Shown: positions 44,529-54,336 of the stretch, piece after piece | Layout of the letters: each line of letters opens with the position of its first letter | How positions within the stretch are numbered: the first letter of the stretch is position 1 | DNA from: JBBQVS01 sp038211295 | Lineage (GTDB): Bacteria > Chloroflexota > Ktedonobacteria > Ktedonobacterales > Ktedonobacteraceae | Reading direction: 5' to 3' | Assembly (NCBI GenBank): GCA_038211295.1 | Contig: JBBQVS010000014.1 | Location: forward strand, 1 to 63,876 | Length of the DNA: 63,876 nt | Made by a program: the position numbers and the translations under genes | The notes under the pieces: generated by a model | Database searches by the model: none | What the model saw: the letters and a program-made list of their open reading frames with translations, nothing else | What the model was told of the DNA's origin: nothing

Positions 44529-45803
44529 ATGCAAAAAAGCTTCTGGGGCCAATCGCTGGCACGTATCGCGCTCTGGACACATGCGCTGGGTGTCGCGGGG
44601 TTCTACTTATATGTCTGGCAACGAACACTTCCGCGCGATGAAGACCGTTTACATAAGGTGCCACTACGCAAGAATATGCCTTCATTGACCGCGACGGAAG
44701 TGGCGCATGAGCCAACCGTATCCGTGATCGTGCCAGCACGCAATGAAGAAAACAATATCAATCGCTGTATTCGCTCGCTTTTGGAGCAGGACTATAGCCA
44801 GTTCGAGGTGATCGCTGTTGATGATGGCTCAACCGACAACACGGCTCGTCTCCTTGACGAGTTGGCGCAGACGCATCCACAGGGAAGTCGGCTCTACGTA
44901 TTGCGACTGCGCGACGAGTTGCCCGCAGGCTGGGCGGGTAAGTCACACGCACTTCATCGCGGCGTGCAGGAATCGCAGGGTGACTGGCTGCTGTTTACCG
45001 ATGCTGACACCTGGCACGCTCCCAACGCGTTACGCTCCTCCATCACACAAGCGGTACGCGAGGGGATGGACCTGTTCACCGTGGGCGCGTTTCAAGAATT
45101 ACCCACCTTCTGGGAGCGTACACTGATGCCGATGGCCTATCTGGGTATTGGAATGCAGTATCCACCAAAGTTAGTGAACGACCCCAGAAGCAAGGTTGCG
45201 GTGGCGAATGGGCAATATCTCATGATAAGAAAAGCAGTGTATGAAATAATCGGCGGCTACGCCCGACCCGACCTGCGTGGCACGCTACTGGATGACCGCG
45301 ACCTCGCCCACGTGGTGAAGTCCAACGGTTTCAAACTGCACTTTGTGGACGGACAAGAGCTTGTCCATGTCCATATGTATCAAGGGTTGCGCGATACATG
45401 GCGCGGTTGGCGCAAAAACGCGTATCTTGGCAGTCGCGGCGGACTCCCCTTCGCCTTGCTTGAACTGATTGGTCTGCCAATGGTGACGGTACTTCCCTTT
45501 TTTGTGCCGCTCCTGACTCACTTGCTTCGCACTCACAAGGAAATTGGTATAGTAGAGGCAACAGCTGTAAGCTTTGTAGAACTGGTTCCATTGCTAGCGT
45601 ATCGCTTGTGGGTAAATACGCTCTTACGGGTTCCCTGGTATTATGCCTTCACACATCCGTTAGCCGGCGCGATTTTCGAGGGCATTCTTGGACAATCGAT
45701 GTGGCGCGTGCTCACGCGCAAAGGCGTTGATTGGCGTGGTAGACAATACAGTGAAGGGAAGGCTGGTTCAGAAGCCTCGCCCGTTAAGACCAAAACGAAG
45801 TAG
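44529..45803 (+). CDS. Family 2 glycosyltransferase (CruC/HpnB-like)
   Basis: The 424-residue inverting GT-A enzyme has an N-terminal TM helix, then VSVIVPARNEENNI, the first DD in VDDGSTDNT, the DxD-like DADTW, and QGLRDTWRGWRKNAYLG, the W-rich acceptor loop. Two to three C-terminal helices follow and the end is TRKGVDWRGRQY. This layout is that of the carotenoid glycosyltransferase/hopanoid-associated group. The acceptor is not known; no carotenoid genes are nearby. ATG 44529 and GTG 44517 are both possible. Confidence 0.82.
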   Translation: MQKSFWGQSLARIALWTHALGVAGFYLYVWQRTLPRDEDRLHKVPLRKNMPSLTATEVAHEPTVSVIVPARNEENNINRCIRSLLEQDYSQFEVIAVDDGSTDNTARLLDELAQTHPQGSRLYVLRLRDELPAGWAGKSHALHRGVQESQGDWLLFTDADTWHAPNALRSSITQAVREGMDLFTVGAFQELPTFWERTLMPMAYLGIGMQYPPKLVNDPRSKVAVANGQYLMIRKAVYEIIGGYARPDLRGTLLDDRDLAHVVKSNGFKLHFVDGQELVHVHMYQGLRDTWRGWRKNAYLGSRGGLPFALLELIGLPMVTVLPFFVPLLTHLLRTHKEIGIVEATAVSFVELVPLLAYRLWVNTLLRVPWYYAFTHPLAGAIFEGILGQSMWRVLTRKGVDWRGRQYSEGKAGSEASPVKTKTK

Positions 45804-45901
45804 GTCAGAACGTACTAATGATGCGGAAAACGAGTAGTCGAAGCAAAAAAGCATGGAATAAGCAGGCCACGCCGCTCAAATGACGAAACCCGTAGTATGG
45901 T

Positions 45902-45956
45902 AGTGGCGGGCCTTGCGCCTGCCATGTCCTCTCACGTCCCTTCCCCCTCATGAGCT
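45902..45956 (-). repeat. Dispersed hairpin repeat, copy 2
   Basis: Read on the minus strand it gives CTCATGAGGGGG, then CATGGCAGGCGCAAGGCCCGCCA, sharing the blocks of 38961-39030. GGCGGGC and GCCTGCC form the stem with one G-T pair. It is in the gap before the transglutaminase gene. Confidence 0.42.
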
Positions 45957-46086
45957 AACCCACAAGTCCCACTCAATTGCCAAGCTGAATTGCACATGCT
46001 ATGCTTCGGGTAAGAAAAACCTCTCAGTGCTGGGCTGTGGTTCGAGGAATGTTGTGATGCTATGGGGGCAAGAGGTGATACTAGCG

Positions 46087-47187
46087 ATGAACAAAAAAGC
46101 CGTATATCTGATCTTTGTGCTAGTGGTGCTGGCGGTGTCGTCGGGTGCGTATGTATTCGGTGGAACACAAGCTTACTCTCGCTATCAACAAGCAAATATA
46201 GCAAAGCAGAAACACTGTGGCGATCAGGCTTCCGTTCGCATCTGTGTTGTCGTACCCAAAACTATTTTTAGTGCATACTATCCCTCGTACCTCGCCGCTC
46301 AGCCACAGACGCAACTCTTCACCATCGAGTACAGCAGTAAGACCGCGAAAACACTTTTTATTCATGTTACCGTCAACGACTTCACCGAGACACAGACGAA
46401 AAGCGTGTCCGCGACTTCGACCCTGCAACGTGAACAATTCCTTCCGCCTCTTCTCAAGCAGGGGCGTGTGCTGGCAACGTTCACGCATGATCTAACCGCA
46501 GCAGTACATGTACAGGTGACGGATGCGAACAAACAGCTCTATTACGAGAGTGATAGCACACTCGCCTTACACTCGCGCTGGCTGATGCAGTGGACTCAGC
46601 AGAATCGTTTGCGTATCGCAGCGTGGGTGACGCCAGCCGACCCTGCTGTAAATGAACTTGTACAAAAGGCGCAGGGGTATCTGCAAAATCAGCCGCCTCC
46701 AGTACCGGCGGGTATGATTGGCTATAAAGGGGCCGAGCCACAGCAGGTTCGTGATGAGGTCGATGCCCTTTATGACGCGCTTCGCCTGGGATACCACATG
46801 AAATATGTGCAGGCAAGCATTCCCTATACAGGGGCGAACAGCAATAATACCTCTATTCAAAATATCAAGCTTCCGACGGAGGTACTCGCGCAAAAGAGCG
46901 GAATGTGCATTGAATTGACGACATTGCTTGCCGCAGCAGTCGAGCGCATTGGCTTACACGCTGAAATTGTACTTGTTCCTGGTCATGCGTTTCTTGGCGT
47001 CGCGGTGGATGAGAAAAACACCACAATGCAATACTGGGACGCGGTGGATTTGAATAACAATGTCGCGGCAGATTCTGCGAATGTTGACGCGAACAATACC
47101 TATACGCGCTACGCATCTCAACACACATTAGTGGATACAATTGTGATTGGTGATGCACGCGCTGCGGGTGTTGGCCCGATGGTATAA
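46087..47187 (+). CDS. Transglutaminase-like cysteine protease-fold protein, secreted
   Basis: The 366-residue protein has an N-terminal anchor (VYLIFVLVVLAVSSGAYVFGG) and an immunoglobulin-like first half. The transglutaminase core follows with the triad in KSGMCIELTTLLAAA (Cys), VLVPGHAFLGVAV (His) and YWDAVDL (Asp). Bacterial members are mostly proteases or cross-linkers of cell-surface proteins. ATG 46087 follows AGAGGTGA. The double-FHA gene starts 36 bp after its stop, so the two are likely co-expressed. Confidence 0.8.
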   Translation: MNKKAVYLIFVLVVLAVSSGAYVFGGTQAYSRYQQANIAKQKHCGDQASVRICVVVPKTIFSAYYPSYLAAQPQTQLFTIEYSSKTAKTLFIHVTVNDFTETQTKSVSATSTLQREQFLPPLLKQGRVLATFTHDLTAAVHVQVTDANKQLYYESDSTLALHSRWLMQWTQQNRLRIAAWVTPADPAVNELVQKAQGYLQNQPPPVPAGMIGYKGAEPQQVRDEVDALYDALRLGYHMKYVQASIPYTGANSNNTSIQNIKLPTEVLAQKSGMCIELTTLLAAAVERIGLHAEIVLVPGHAFLGVAVDEKNTTMQYWDAVDLNNNVAADSANVDANNTYTRYASQHTLVDTIVIGDARAAGVGPMV

Positions 47188-47223
47188 GTTCTCGTCAGAC
47201 GAGAAAAGAGGAAGAACACGAAC

Positions 47224-48603
47224 GTGGGAGATTTTTCAGCATGGTTTGGGGGTGGCAGTTTCGGCGGTTTCGCCTGCTGTATGCTCGCAATAGCCACAAA
47301 CGCGCTTTATACAACGCTCCGCCGACGCGGAACAACGCGCCAACTAGCTGGCGCGGTTGTTGCATGTGTTGTATGTGCCTTGCTGTTGCTGCCCGCAATT
47401 GTGTGGTACACCTCACGCTTTACTATTGAACAGACCAACCTGTCGCTCGCAGAAGTGCAGGTCGTCCTCGGCTACATTGCGCTTTGTGGCTGGATTCTGC
47501 CCATAAGCATTACTACATCCTATTGTCTCTTCACAGCACCACGGCTCTCGACGACCTCGGTTAATATTCCATTACAAAAACGCACGACCCGTCTTAACCC
47601 GACCAGCACATTGCATCCACCAAGGCGGCAAGCGGGGGCGGCGGTGCCATTTGTGATTAACGAAGAGACACCCTGGGGTTGGCTGGAACATCGTGGCGGA
47701 CGTTTTCAGGGGCAACGGCTCGCGTTAAAACTAGCAATTGTTACGCTGGGCCGTGACGATGATAGCGACATATGGATTGATGATGATATGGCCTCACGCT
47801 ATCATGCTGAGTTAGCCTGGAATGAGGGCAATGTCTACGTAACCGATTGTGACAGCATGAACGGCGTACTCCTCAACGGGACGCGCATTGCTGGCTCTGC
47901 CATCATGCAGTCAGAAGATACACTAGAGATTGGCGCGTACCGTTTTGTGTTCACACTCGCGGAAAAACAGGAGTCAATCCTAGAATCGTTCGATCCGTTG
48001 AACAACCATACATGGCGTTCCTCGCTCGATCTATTGACAGAAAGAAGTGGTGTCCTGCCCGCGTTGCAAACGGCGGAGGACGCGCTTGAGAAGATACCGA
48101 CCACCGCGCTTGGTAACGCGGTTGGGGGAGTATCTGAGGAGATGCTGAGTGAATGGCAGGAAACCACATCACTGCAAAGAGTAACGCCACTTCCTGTGCC
48201 ACAGGAACGCTACGCGGCTCTGCTCATTCAAAGTGGCGAACTCGCGGGAAAAGCGGTGATACTGAATCGTCCCGCAATCACATTTGGACGGGGAGTCGAA
48301 TGCAATATCGTGATGAACGACGCCTCGGTTTCGCGCCGACATGCTCAATTTTCACATCTCGTGGGCGGCGACTATGTGCAGGATCTGACAAGCCGTAACG
48401 GGACGGTGATTAACGACGCGCCACTCTTGCAACCCCATTTGCTACAGGCAGGGGATCGCATTCGTATGGGTGCTGTTTTGCTTGAATACCTGGCTGAATA
48501 TCAAGAGCGTAACACGTCTTTACCACAACTTGTTACGCCTCAGTCATTCTCACAGTTGACGAGCGGGCCGGTTCCTTTGAAATTGCCTAGCAGACAAAAA
48601 TAA
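47224..48603 (+). CDS. Membrane protein with two FHA domains
   Basis: The 459-residue protein has three N-terminal helices (about 8-28, 42-62, 75-95) and two cytoplasmic FHA domains: one at 165-240 (LGRDDDSDIWIDDDMASRYHA, DSMNGVLLNG) and one at 345-425 (FGRGVECNIVMNDASVSRRHA, TSRNGTVIND). Both keep the Arg, Ser/His and Asn that read phosphothreonine. The start is GTG 47224 after AGAGGAAG. It would bring phosphorylated proteins to the membrane, probably under Hanks kinase control, with the transglutaminase as neighbour. Confidence 0.85.
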   Translation: MGDFSAWFGGGSFGGFACCMLAIATNALYTTLRRRGTTRQLAGAVVACVVCALLLLPAIVWYTSRFTIEQTNLSLAEVQVVLGYIALCGWILPISITTSYCLFTAPRLSTTSVNIPLQKRTTRLNPTSTLHPPRRQAGAAVPFVINEETPWGWLEHRGGRFQGQRLALKLAIVTLGRDDDSDIWIDDDMASRYHAELAWNEGNVYVTDCDSMNGVLLNGTRIAGSAIMQSEDTLEIGAYRFVFTLAEKQESILESFDPLNNHTWRSSLDLLTERSGVLPALQTAEDALEKIPTTALGNAVGGVSEEMLSEWQETTSLQRVTPLPVPQERYAALLIQSGELAGKAVILNRPAITFGRGVECNIVMNDASVSRRHAQFSHLVGGDYVQDLTSRNGTVINDAPLLQPHLLQAGDRIRMGAVLLEYLAEYQERNTSLPQLVTPQSFSQLTSGPVPLKLPSRQK

Positions 48604-48620
48604 CGCTTCCTCAACAGCTG

Positions 48621-49355
48621 TCACCACTCTACCTGCACATTAGCCAGGGGAGTCTCACTCATAACCTGCCGTCCATGTCCGGGATAGAGATAGCGAACGG
48701 GCAGACTACGTAGCACGCGCATTGTCTCGTCGAGCAGTTGCCGATTGACGCCTCGTCGTAACAAGGGGGCGTGACCGTCAAAGAGAACAATGGTATCGCC
48801 ACATAACAGTTCGTGTGTAAAAGGATTGTACAGACAGAGGCTTTCGGGCGTATGTCCAGGGCTGGCGATGACACGCCAATCAGGGTGAAAAGGTAGGCCC
48901 CCCACATCTTGCAACCACAGGTCTACAATTTTTACCTGCTGCACATACTGGGCTGAAAACACATCCAGATGCTGTAGAGTTCCCGGCACCATGTGGGTGA
49001 TGCGCGGCACTGCTGTGTAGGGTGAGGTCCGCGAGATTGTCAGTGCTGCGGCGGAAGCCGCGATTGGAGCGGCACAGAAACGTCGTAGCAGCCCGACACC
49101 ATTGGTGTGTTCGGGATGCAGATGTGTCAAGACGATAAGGTCTACATCAGCAGGCGAGCGATGCAAAAAATGCTGGATATATGCGAGAAGCAGGCGTGTG
49201 TGCATCTCCGAGCCTGGGTCTACAACCAGCAGTTTATCCTCTTCGATGAGGTAGGTGTTTGACAGCGAGAAGCGGTCTGTAATGGTGTGAACACAGCGAG
49301 GGCGTGACGAATGCGGCGACTCGTCTTGCGCCGAGTTTGTCGATACTGCAACCAT
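48621..49355 (-). CDS. Metallo-beta-lactamase-fold hydrolase
   Basis: The 244-residue cytoplasmic protein has the MBL zinc motif THLHPEHTNG, where the usual HxHxDH has Glu for Asp, then HPDWRVIASPGHTPES, CGDTIVLFDGH and YLYPGHGRQ. It fits the glyoxalase II/lactonase group. ATG 49355 is chosen because GGAGA stands 7 nt upstream; the longer ORF start at 49493 adds 46 unlike residues. It converges with the FHA gene with 17 bp between stops and no clear terminator. Confidence 0.82.
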   Translation of the reverse strand: MVAVSTNSAQDESPHSSRPRCVHTITDRFSLSNTYLIEEDKLLVVDPGSEMHTRLLLAYIQHFLHRSPADVDLIVLTHLHPEHTNGVGLLRRFCAAPIAASAAALTISRTSPYTAVPRITHMVPGTLQHLDVFSAQYVQQVKIVDLWLQDVGGLPFHPDWRVIASPGHTPESLCLYNPFTHELLCGDTIVLFDGHAPLLRRGVNRQLLDETMRVLRSLPVRYLYPGHGRQVMSETPLANVQVEW

Positions 49356-49724
49356 AGTATTGTCTCCGAATGACACAACAAATTCTTGCTCTATCGTACC
49401 ATCTCTGGCAAGCAAATATGGGGGGTCGAGTAGTAAGGGATACTGTTGCAGAATGCCTTTTCTTTTGTCAATCGAGCGGCGTTCCAAGCGCAAAAAAAGA
49501 AGGGAGTTGAGGCGTTCGGCGACAGTATCCGCTGCACCACAGACCCCGTATTAGCCCATATTCACCTGCACGTGTTTTCATCATCGTTCTTCATTTCGTT
49601 TGCGAATTCTCTCCAATGTGTATTGTCGTGCTTGCATTCCCCGTCGTCCCTGTGCTATTCTCTGAATGTCGTTGCTACGACCTGTGTTCTTGTCGAGTCT
49701 CTCATACCGAACGGAGTTCTCTGA
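49356..49724. other. Upstream region of the RHS gene
   Basis: No gene is supported. A 14-nt direct repeat, TTCTCTGAATGTCG, occurs at 49658-49671 and 49717-49730; the second copy contains the proposed RHS start codon. Confidence 0.5.
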
Positions 49725-52700
49725 ATGTCGAAACGTCTCCGAGTCCTTCACACGTTTTCCCATTCCCCACACAGTCTGATGCTTTTGCGTCGCGCGTCCC
49801 GCTACGCCGCGCTCGCACTTCCCCGATTTGCACGTCTCTCGCTTGTTTTACTCTTCCTTGCATCTTTCGCACTGGGAGGGGGGCAATAGTGTGATCGTGC
49901 CTGTCGCATTCGCTGCTACCCGTATCTTTTCTCATTCCACACCCTCTCCTGATGCCGCCGTACTGCATTCGGTAGACGTACACGATGTCCCACTCGCTCG
50001 TGGTGCGTCCAACACGCGGGCATTGATCGCCGTCCGGCCACACAACGCGTCACCGCAAAATCCCTATGACATCGGCATGGGCCAGTTGCCCTTCTACACC
50101 TATGTCACCCACCCCTTGAACGTGTGCGCGTGTGGCAAAAAGGAGATCGCCGTCAATGTCGCCAACGGCAACTTGCTCCTGCACAGCGTCGAGGTGCAGA
50201 TTCGCGGCACGGGCGAAGACCTCTCAATTGATGCCTACTATAACAGCAAGCTCAACACCAACTTCTATCAGGAGTTTGGGCAGAACTGGAACGTCGGGCT
50301 GGGCCGCGATGTGTGTCTTGACCTGAGCAATCCCGCGACGGGCATTATCTTGTATGGCACAACCAACTACGAAGCCTACTTCGCCCACAACACCGACGGC
50401 AGCTTCACCAGTCCCCCAGGGATCAACGCGACCCTCAAGGACAACGGGAATAGCACATACACACTGACCTATCACCAGAGTGGCCAAAAGTGGCTGTTTG
50501 GCAGCAACAATAGTCTCGCATCCATCACCGACAAGAACGGCAACAGCATTTCGATGCAGGAAAGCGGCGCAACCACGTCCTCGATCACCGACACCCAGGG
50601 CCGCGTCGTCTCGGTGCAACACAACAGTTCGGGCCGCATCACTCACTTCTTTTCGCCCTCGTCGGCCCGCACCAGTTATAGCTACGATGGCAACAATAAT
50701 CTCGTGAGTTCCAGCGACCTGCTGGGCAAGACCACCAACTACGGGTATACCGGAACCGACCTCACAACCATCACCGACGCCCGCAACGGCGTCACCACGA
50801 TGACCTACGACGGCCTGCATCGAGCGACCTCAATCACCGACCCGCTCAATGGCGTTACGACCTTTACCTATAACGCGAACAGCACAGTTGTCACCGACCC
50901 CAATGGTCACGCGACCACCTATGCCTACGATAGCGGCTATAAAGTCACTACCACCACCGACGCGGCAGGTCACGTCAAACTGAGTGCCTTTGACGCCGCA
51001 AGCTACAAAGTTGTCTCGACCACCGATGCACTCAATAACAAAGACACGTTCAATTTCAACGCGCAGGGCAACCTGACCACCGTCACCGATGGCAACGGCA
51101 ACAAGAGTAGCGCGACCTATGGCAACGCGTCGCTGCCGTACTCGCCCGATACCGCGACGGATACGCAGGGCAACAAACTCAGCTATGCCTATGACGCGGT
51201 GGGCAATGTCACCTCGACCAAAGACACGCTCGCGGCCCAGAACACCGTCGGCTACGCCTACAACAGCAACGGGACGCTCGCGCGTGTCACCGATGCCAAT
51301 GGCAACGCGACGGCCTACGGCTACGATAGCCAGGGCAACCTCACCAGTGTCACCCCGCCCAGTCCACTTGGGGCGGAGACACTAACCCGCGACGCGCTGA
51401 GTCGCGTCACCAAAGTTGTGGATGGCAATGGCAAGGCGACCCGCTACGAGTATAACGACCTGGATCGCATCACCAAAATCACCTACAACGACGGCACGAC
51501 GACCACGCGCTACACCTACGACGACAATGGCAGCCAACTCACGCTCACCGATAGCACGGGCGTCACCAGCTTCGTCTATGACGGCCTCAACCGCATGACG
51601 AAAAAGACCTTGCCCGATGGCACAGTCCTCACGTATGGCTACGACAAGGTGGGCAACCTCACCAGTTACACCGACGTGGGGGGAACCGTGATGTATGGCT
51701 ACAACGTTGTTAACCTGCTGACCTCGCTCACTGAGCCTGGGGGTGCGAAAACGACGTACAGCTACGACAACGGCAACCGTCGTATCAGCATGACGTTGCC
51801 CGCCTCAACGGGCATCAGCGTCAGCTACGGTTACGATAACGCGGGGCATACGCTCTCGATCAAAGCGGTCAAAGGGGCAAGTACCCTCATCAATTTCCGC
51901 TACGCGTATCGGGCCAATCTCAAGAGCAGCGTCACCGATGTCAACGGGTTCGTCACGTCCTACAGCTATGACGCGCTCAACCGCATGACCGACTCGCTCA
52001 TTAAGAACAGTTCAGGGGTGCAGACCAGCGACTTCGCATACACCTACGACGGCGCGGGCAATCGGCTCACCGCCAACGTCAACAACGGGAGTATCACCAC
52101 CTACACGTACAACACCGCCAACGAACTGCTCAAACGGGTGCAGCCGGGGAACATCGTCACGAACTACGCCTATGACGGGGCGGGCAACGAGACGGTGAAC
52201 ACGCTCCAGACGTTCACCATCGACCAGAAGAACCAGACCACCACGATAGACACGACGACTGCGCCCACCACGCATAACACCTACACGTATAGCGGGGCCA
52301 CCCAGACAGACCGTGTGCAGGTCAACGGCATCACCAGCGTGTTCAGCGCTCTGGGCCTGAGTGTTGAAGGAAAAGGCTCGGCGACTCCTGTGTACTACAC
52401 GCGCACGAACGCGGGCCAACTAGTCAACGAGCGCATGACGACGGGAACCTACTACTACCTCATGGATGATCTCGGTTCGGTGGTCGATGTGGTCGATAGC
52501 AGTGGTACAGTCAAGAACACGTATACCTACCACCCATTCGGCAACAACGCGGGCTGGACGGTAGGCGTGAGCAATCCCTGGCACTTCGCCAGTGGCTACT
52601 ACGACAGCAACACCACCCTGTACACGTTCGGGCAACGCTACTACGACGCCGACCTGGGCAGCTGGACGCAGCTGGATCCCGTTGGCGGCACAGTGGGCAA

Positions 52701-52998
52701 CCCCAATTCGGGCAACCCCTATGTGTACGCGAATGACGCGCCGAACATGCTGGTGGATCCGAGCGGGAGAAGTGGTTATATCAATGCAATTGTAGGCGCA
52801 CTCCTTGCTGTTTATGGTGCTGCTGATTTTGGCGAGGTAGTAGCAACAGCTGTGGCCGCTGCTATTGGCGGTCCACTCGGCTTACTTCTAGGATTAGCCG
52901 TAGTTGCTGTTGCAGTTTATGGAGAACTCCTTGCAGTAAATACCGCGTTCGACGCCTGTGGACTTTCTCAATTCGATTTTCCGCTACCATCACTGTAG
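49725..52998 (+). CDS. RHS/YD-repeat protein with signal peptide in another frame (G6 frameshift)
   Basis: ATG 49725, with GGAG 9 nt upstream, opens a signal peptide (LSLVLLFLASFALGGG) that runs into TAG 49887. The mature part is open in the +1 frame (from TTG 49828 to TAG 52998). Removing one G from the run 49878-49883 joins them at ALGGGNSVIVPVAF. The body has about 20 YD repeats (Y-x-YD-x2-G-N-L type), then the RHS core end (MDDLGSVVDVVD, PNSGNPYVYANDAP, LVDPSG), and a 77-residue hydrophobic tip rich in Gly/Ala/Val. RHS shells normally encapsulate a C-terminal effector. The gene is GC-rich, but the tip and following DNA are AT-rich. It is followed by a two-TM ORF. Confidence 0.8.
49878..49883 (+). 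other. G6 tract at the frame break of the RHS gene
   Basis: GGGAGGGGGGC at 49874-49884 contains six Gs. Frame 0 upstream encodes the signal peptide, frame +1 downstream the RHS body. It could be a slippage (phase-variation) tract, a programmed frameshift, a mutation or a base-calling error. Confidence 0.6.
52498..52767 (+). repeat. RHS core-tip junction, copy A (within RHS gene)
   Basis: These 270 bp encode SSGTVKNTYTYHPFG through LVDPSG, the last part of the RHS core. They align without any gap and with roughly 90 per cent identity by eye to 53678-53947. Confidence 0.85.
52768..52998 (+). other. Variable hydrophobic tip of the RHS protein (part of CDS)
   Basis: After the shared LVDPSG the sequence is unrelated to the other tips: about 76 residues with two or three membrane-type helices (IGGPLGLLLGLAVVAVAVY) and one Cys. 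It is the candidate effector end. Confidence 0.6.
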
Positions 52999-53189
52999 CG
53001 TTTAGTTACCAATAAATACCGGAGAACAGATCAGTTTTACGCTATCTGTTCTCCACAGGACAAACGAACAACACTCAAACTGGTCGGTAAAAACTTCTTT
53101 TGCACTGCTCCTCTTCAGTTTGTTTGCTTGTCAATACGAACAGAGTGACTGACAACTACTTTGGATAAGTAGGAAAGGAAACATTTGTT

Positions 53190-53399
53190 ATGTCAGACTT
53201 TTCCGCTATTCGCGCCATTATCATAGTTGTAATTATTACGCTAGGAGCATTTAGCCTTCTCTCTATAAGCAGTGCTATTCGTGTCCCGACCGAATCAAAA
53301 CAGCACCATGTTAGAAGTCTTACGTTCTCTCTCATTGCTCTTGTTTTACTAGTACTAGTACTGCTCTTCCTTCCCGGAGGTACCTCTATGTTCAAGTAG
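53190..53399 (+). CDS. Small two-TM protein after the RHS tip, candidate immunity protein
   Basis: The 69-residue protein has two helices (AIIIVVIITLGAFSLLSI and SLIALVLLVLVLLFLP) and a short basic loop between them. GGAAAGGAAA precedes ATG 53190. It lies 191 bp after the RHS stop, in AT-rich DNA unlike the RHS core. The position immediately after a membrane-type RHS tip is where cognate immunity genes are found in RHS and CDI loci, so that role is proposed; nothing in the protein proves it. Confidence 0.55.
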   Translation: MSDFSAIRAIIIVVIITLGAFSLLSISSAIRVPTESKQHHVRSLTFSLIALVLLVLVLLFLPGGTSMFK

Positions 53400-53578
53400 A
53401 AATGTTTTACAAGTATACAGAGTTGTGAATAACAATTTCTTTTAGAACAAGTTCATTTATTGCTATGCATATTCCCTTGCTCGACCTACCTGGTAATATA
53501 TTCTCTCTTCTGCATCCTCACACTCATGAGAAAAGTGCGATACAATACACTGTTATAGAAGAGAGATTACACCCAGGC

Positions 53579-53677
53579 TTTTTCGTCCCGCCGAGTTTCA
53601 CCACTCGGCATCACTTGGGGGGAACGTTTCATGACTTGCCTAACACCGATGGCAAATGATGACCTCGGCTCCGTGCT
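53579..53677 (+). repeat. Junction block before the orphan RHS tip
   Basis: It matches the relic at 682-800: TTTCGTCCCGCCGAG, a perfect hairpin (GCCGAG TTTCACCA CTCGGC), and GATGACCTCGGCTCCGTGCT. The last block encodes DDLGSV of an RHS core and joins copy B at 53678 in the wrong frame. Confidence 0.6.
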
Positions 53678-53947
53678 AGCAGTGGCGCGGTCAAGAACAC
53701 GTATACCTACCACCCGTTCGGCAACAACGCGGGCTGGACGGTAGGCGTGAGCAACCCCTGGCACTTCGCCAGTGGCTACTACGACAGCAACACCACCCTG
53801 TACACGTTCGGGCAACGCTACTACGACGCCGACCTGGGCCGTTGGACGCAGATGGATCCCGTCGGGGGCACGGTGGGCAACCCCAATTCGGGCAACCCCT
53901 ACGTGTATGCAAACGATCTGCCCAATATGCTGGTGGATCCGAGTGGA
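53678..53947 (+). repeat. RHS core-tip junction, copy B (orphan cassette)
   Basis: This is the second 270-bp copy, equal in length to 52498-52767. Differences are mainly silent, with a few changes such as GSW to GRW and DAP to DLP. It begins exactly where the upstream DDLGSV block breaks frame. Confidence 0.85.
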
Positions 53948-54181
53948 GCATGTGATTATGTTACTATCGCCATTTTAATAGGAGCAATTGTTGCTGGTGG
54001 TTTAGTTTTAGCGGCTTTAGCACCTGCAGGAGTGCCAACCGCAGCTGCTATCTTTACTGCTCTTACCACAACTGTCACCCCTACAACGGCAGTAACGCTT
54101 GGCTTCTTAGGCACTCTTGCTGGTTTTCTAGTAGCAGCAGCAACAGCTTTACAATGTATAGCTCAAGGTTTTGGAAGTTGA
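53747..54181 (+). CDS. Orphan RHS C-terminal cassette (core end plus hydrophobic tip)
   Basis: The reading frame is open from 53663 but has no good start; the first candidate is GTG 53747, without a ribosome-binding site. It encodes the last 67 residues of the RHS core (SNPWHFASGYYDSN to VDPSG) and a 78-residue tip rich in Ala/Thr/Gly/Val with three membrane-type segments (ILIGAIVAGGLVLAALAPAG, TLGFLGTLAGFLVAAATAL). It probably is not expressed alone. It could replace the tip of the main RHS gene by recombination through the 270-bp repeat, as in orphan RHS/CDI cassettes. A two-TM ORF follows. Confidence 0.7.
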   Translation: MSNPWHFASGYYDSNTTLYTFGQRYYDADLGRWTQMDPVGGTVGNPNSGNPYVYANDLPNMLVDPSGACDYVTIAILIGAIVAGGLVLAALAPAGVPTAAAIFTALTTTVTPTTAVTLGFLGTLAGFLVAAATALQCIAQGFGS

Positions 54182-54336
54182 CCTCGTAAGTAGAAGGGCC
54201 TGTCTCCTAAAACTCATTGTGATGTGAGACAGGTTCCCTCTCTTCCCAAAAGTATTTAACACAAACGTGTTAAAGGATAAAATAAAAGCCAACATTTATA
54301 AGTATGATACTAGCAATGAAAAGAAGGAACCGTTTC

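Noticed and set aside
46029..46060. GGTTCGA sequence resembling a tRNA T-loop
   Set aside because: No matching acceptor, D or anticodon arms could be formed around it; no tRNA gene was found in the window.
53465..53659. 64-codon ORF before the orphan RHS tip
   Set aside because: It has no ribosome-binding site, and its second half is the non-coding junction block shared with 682-800.
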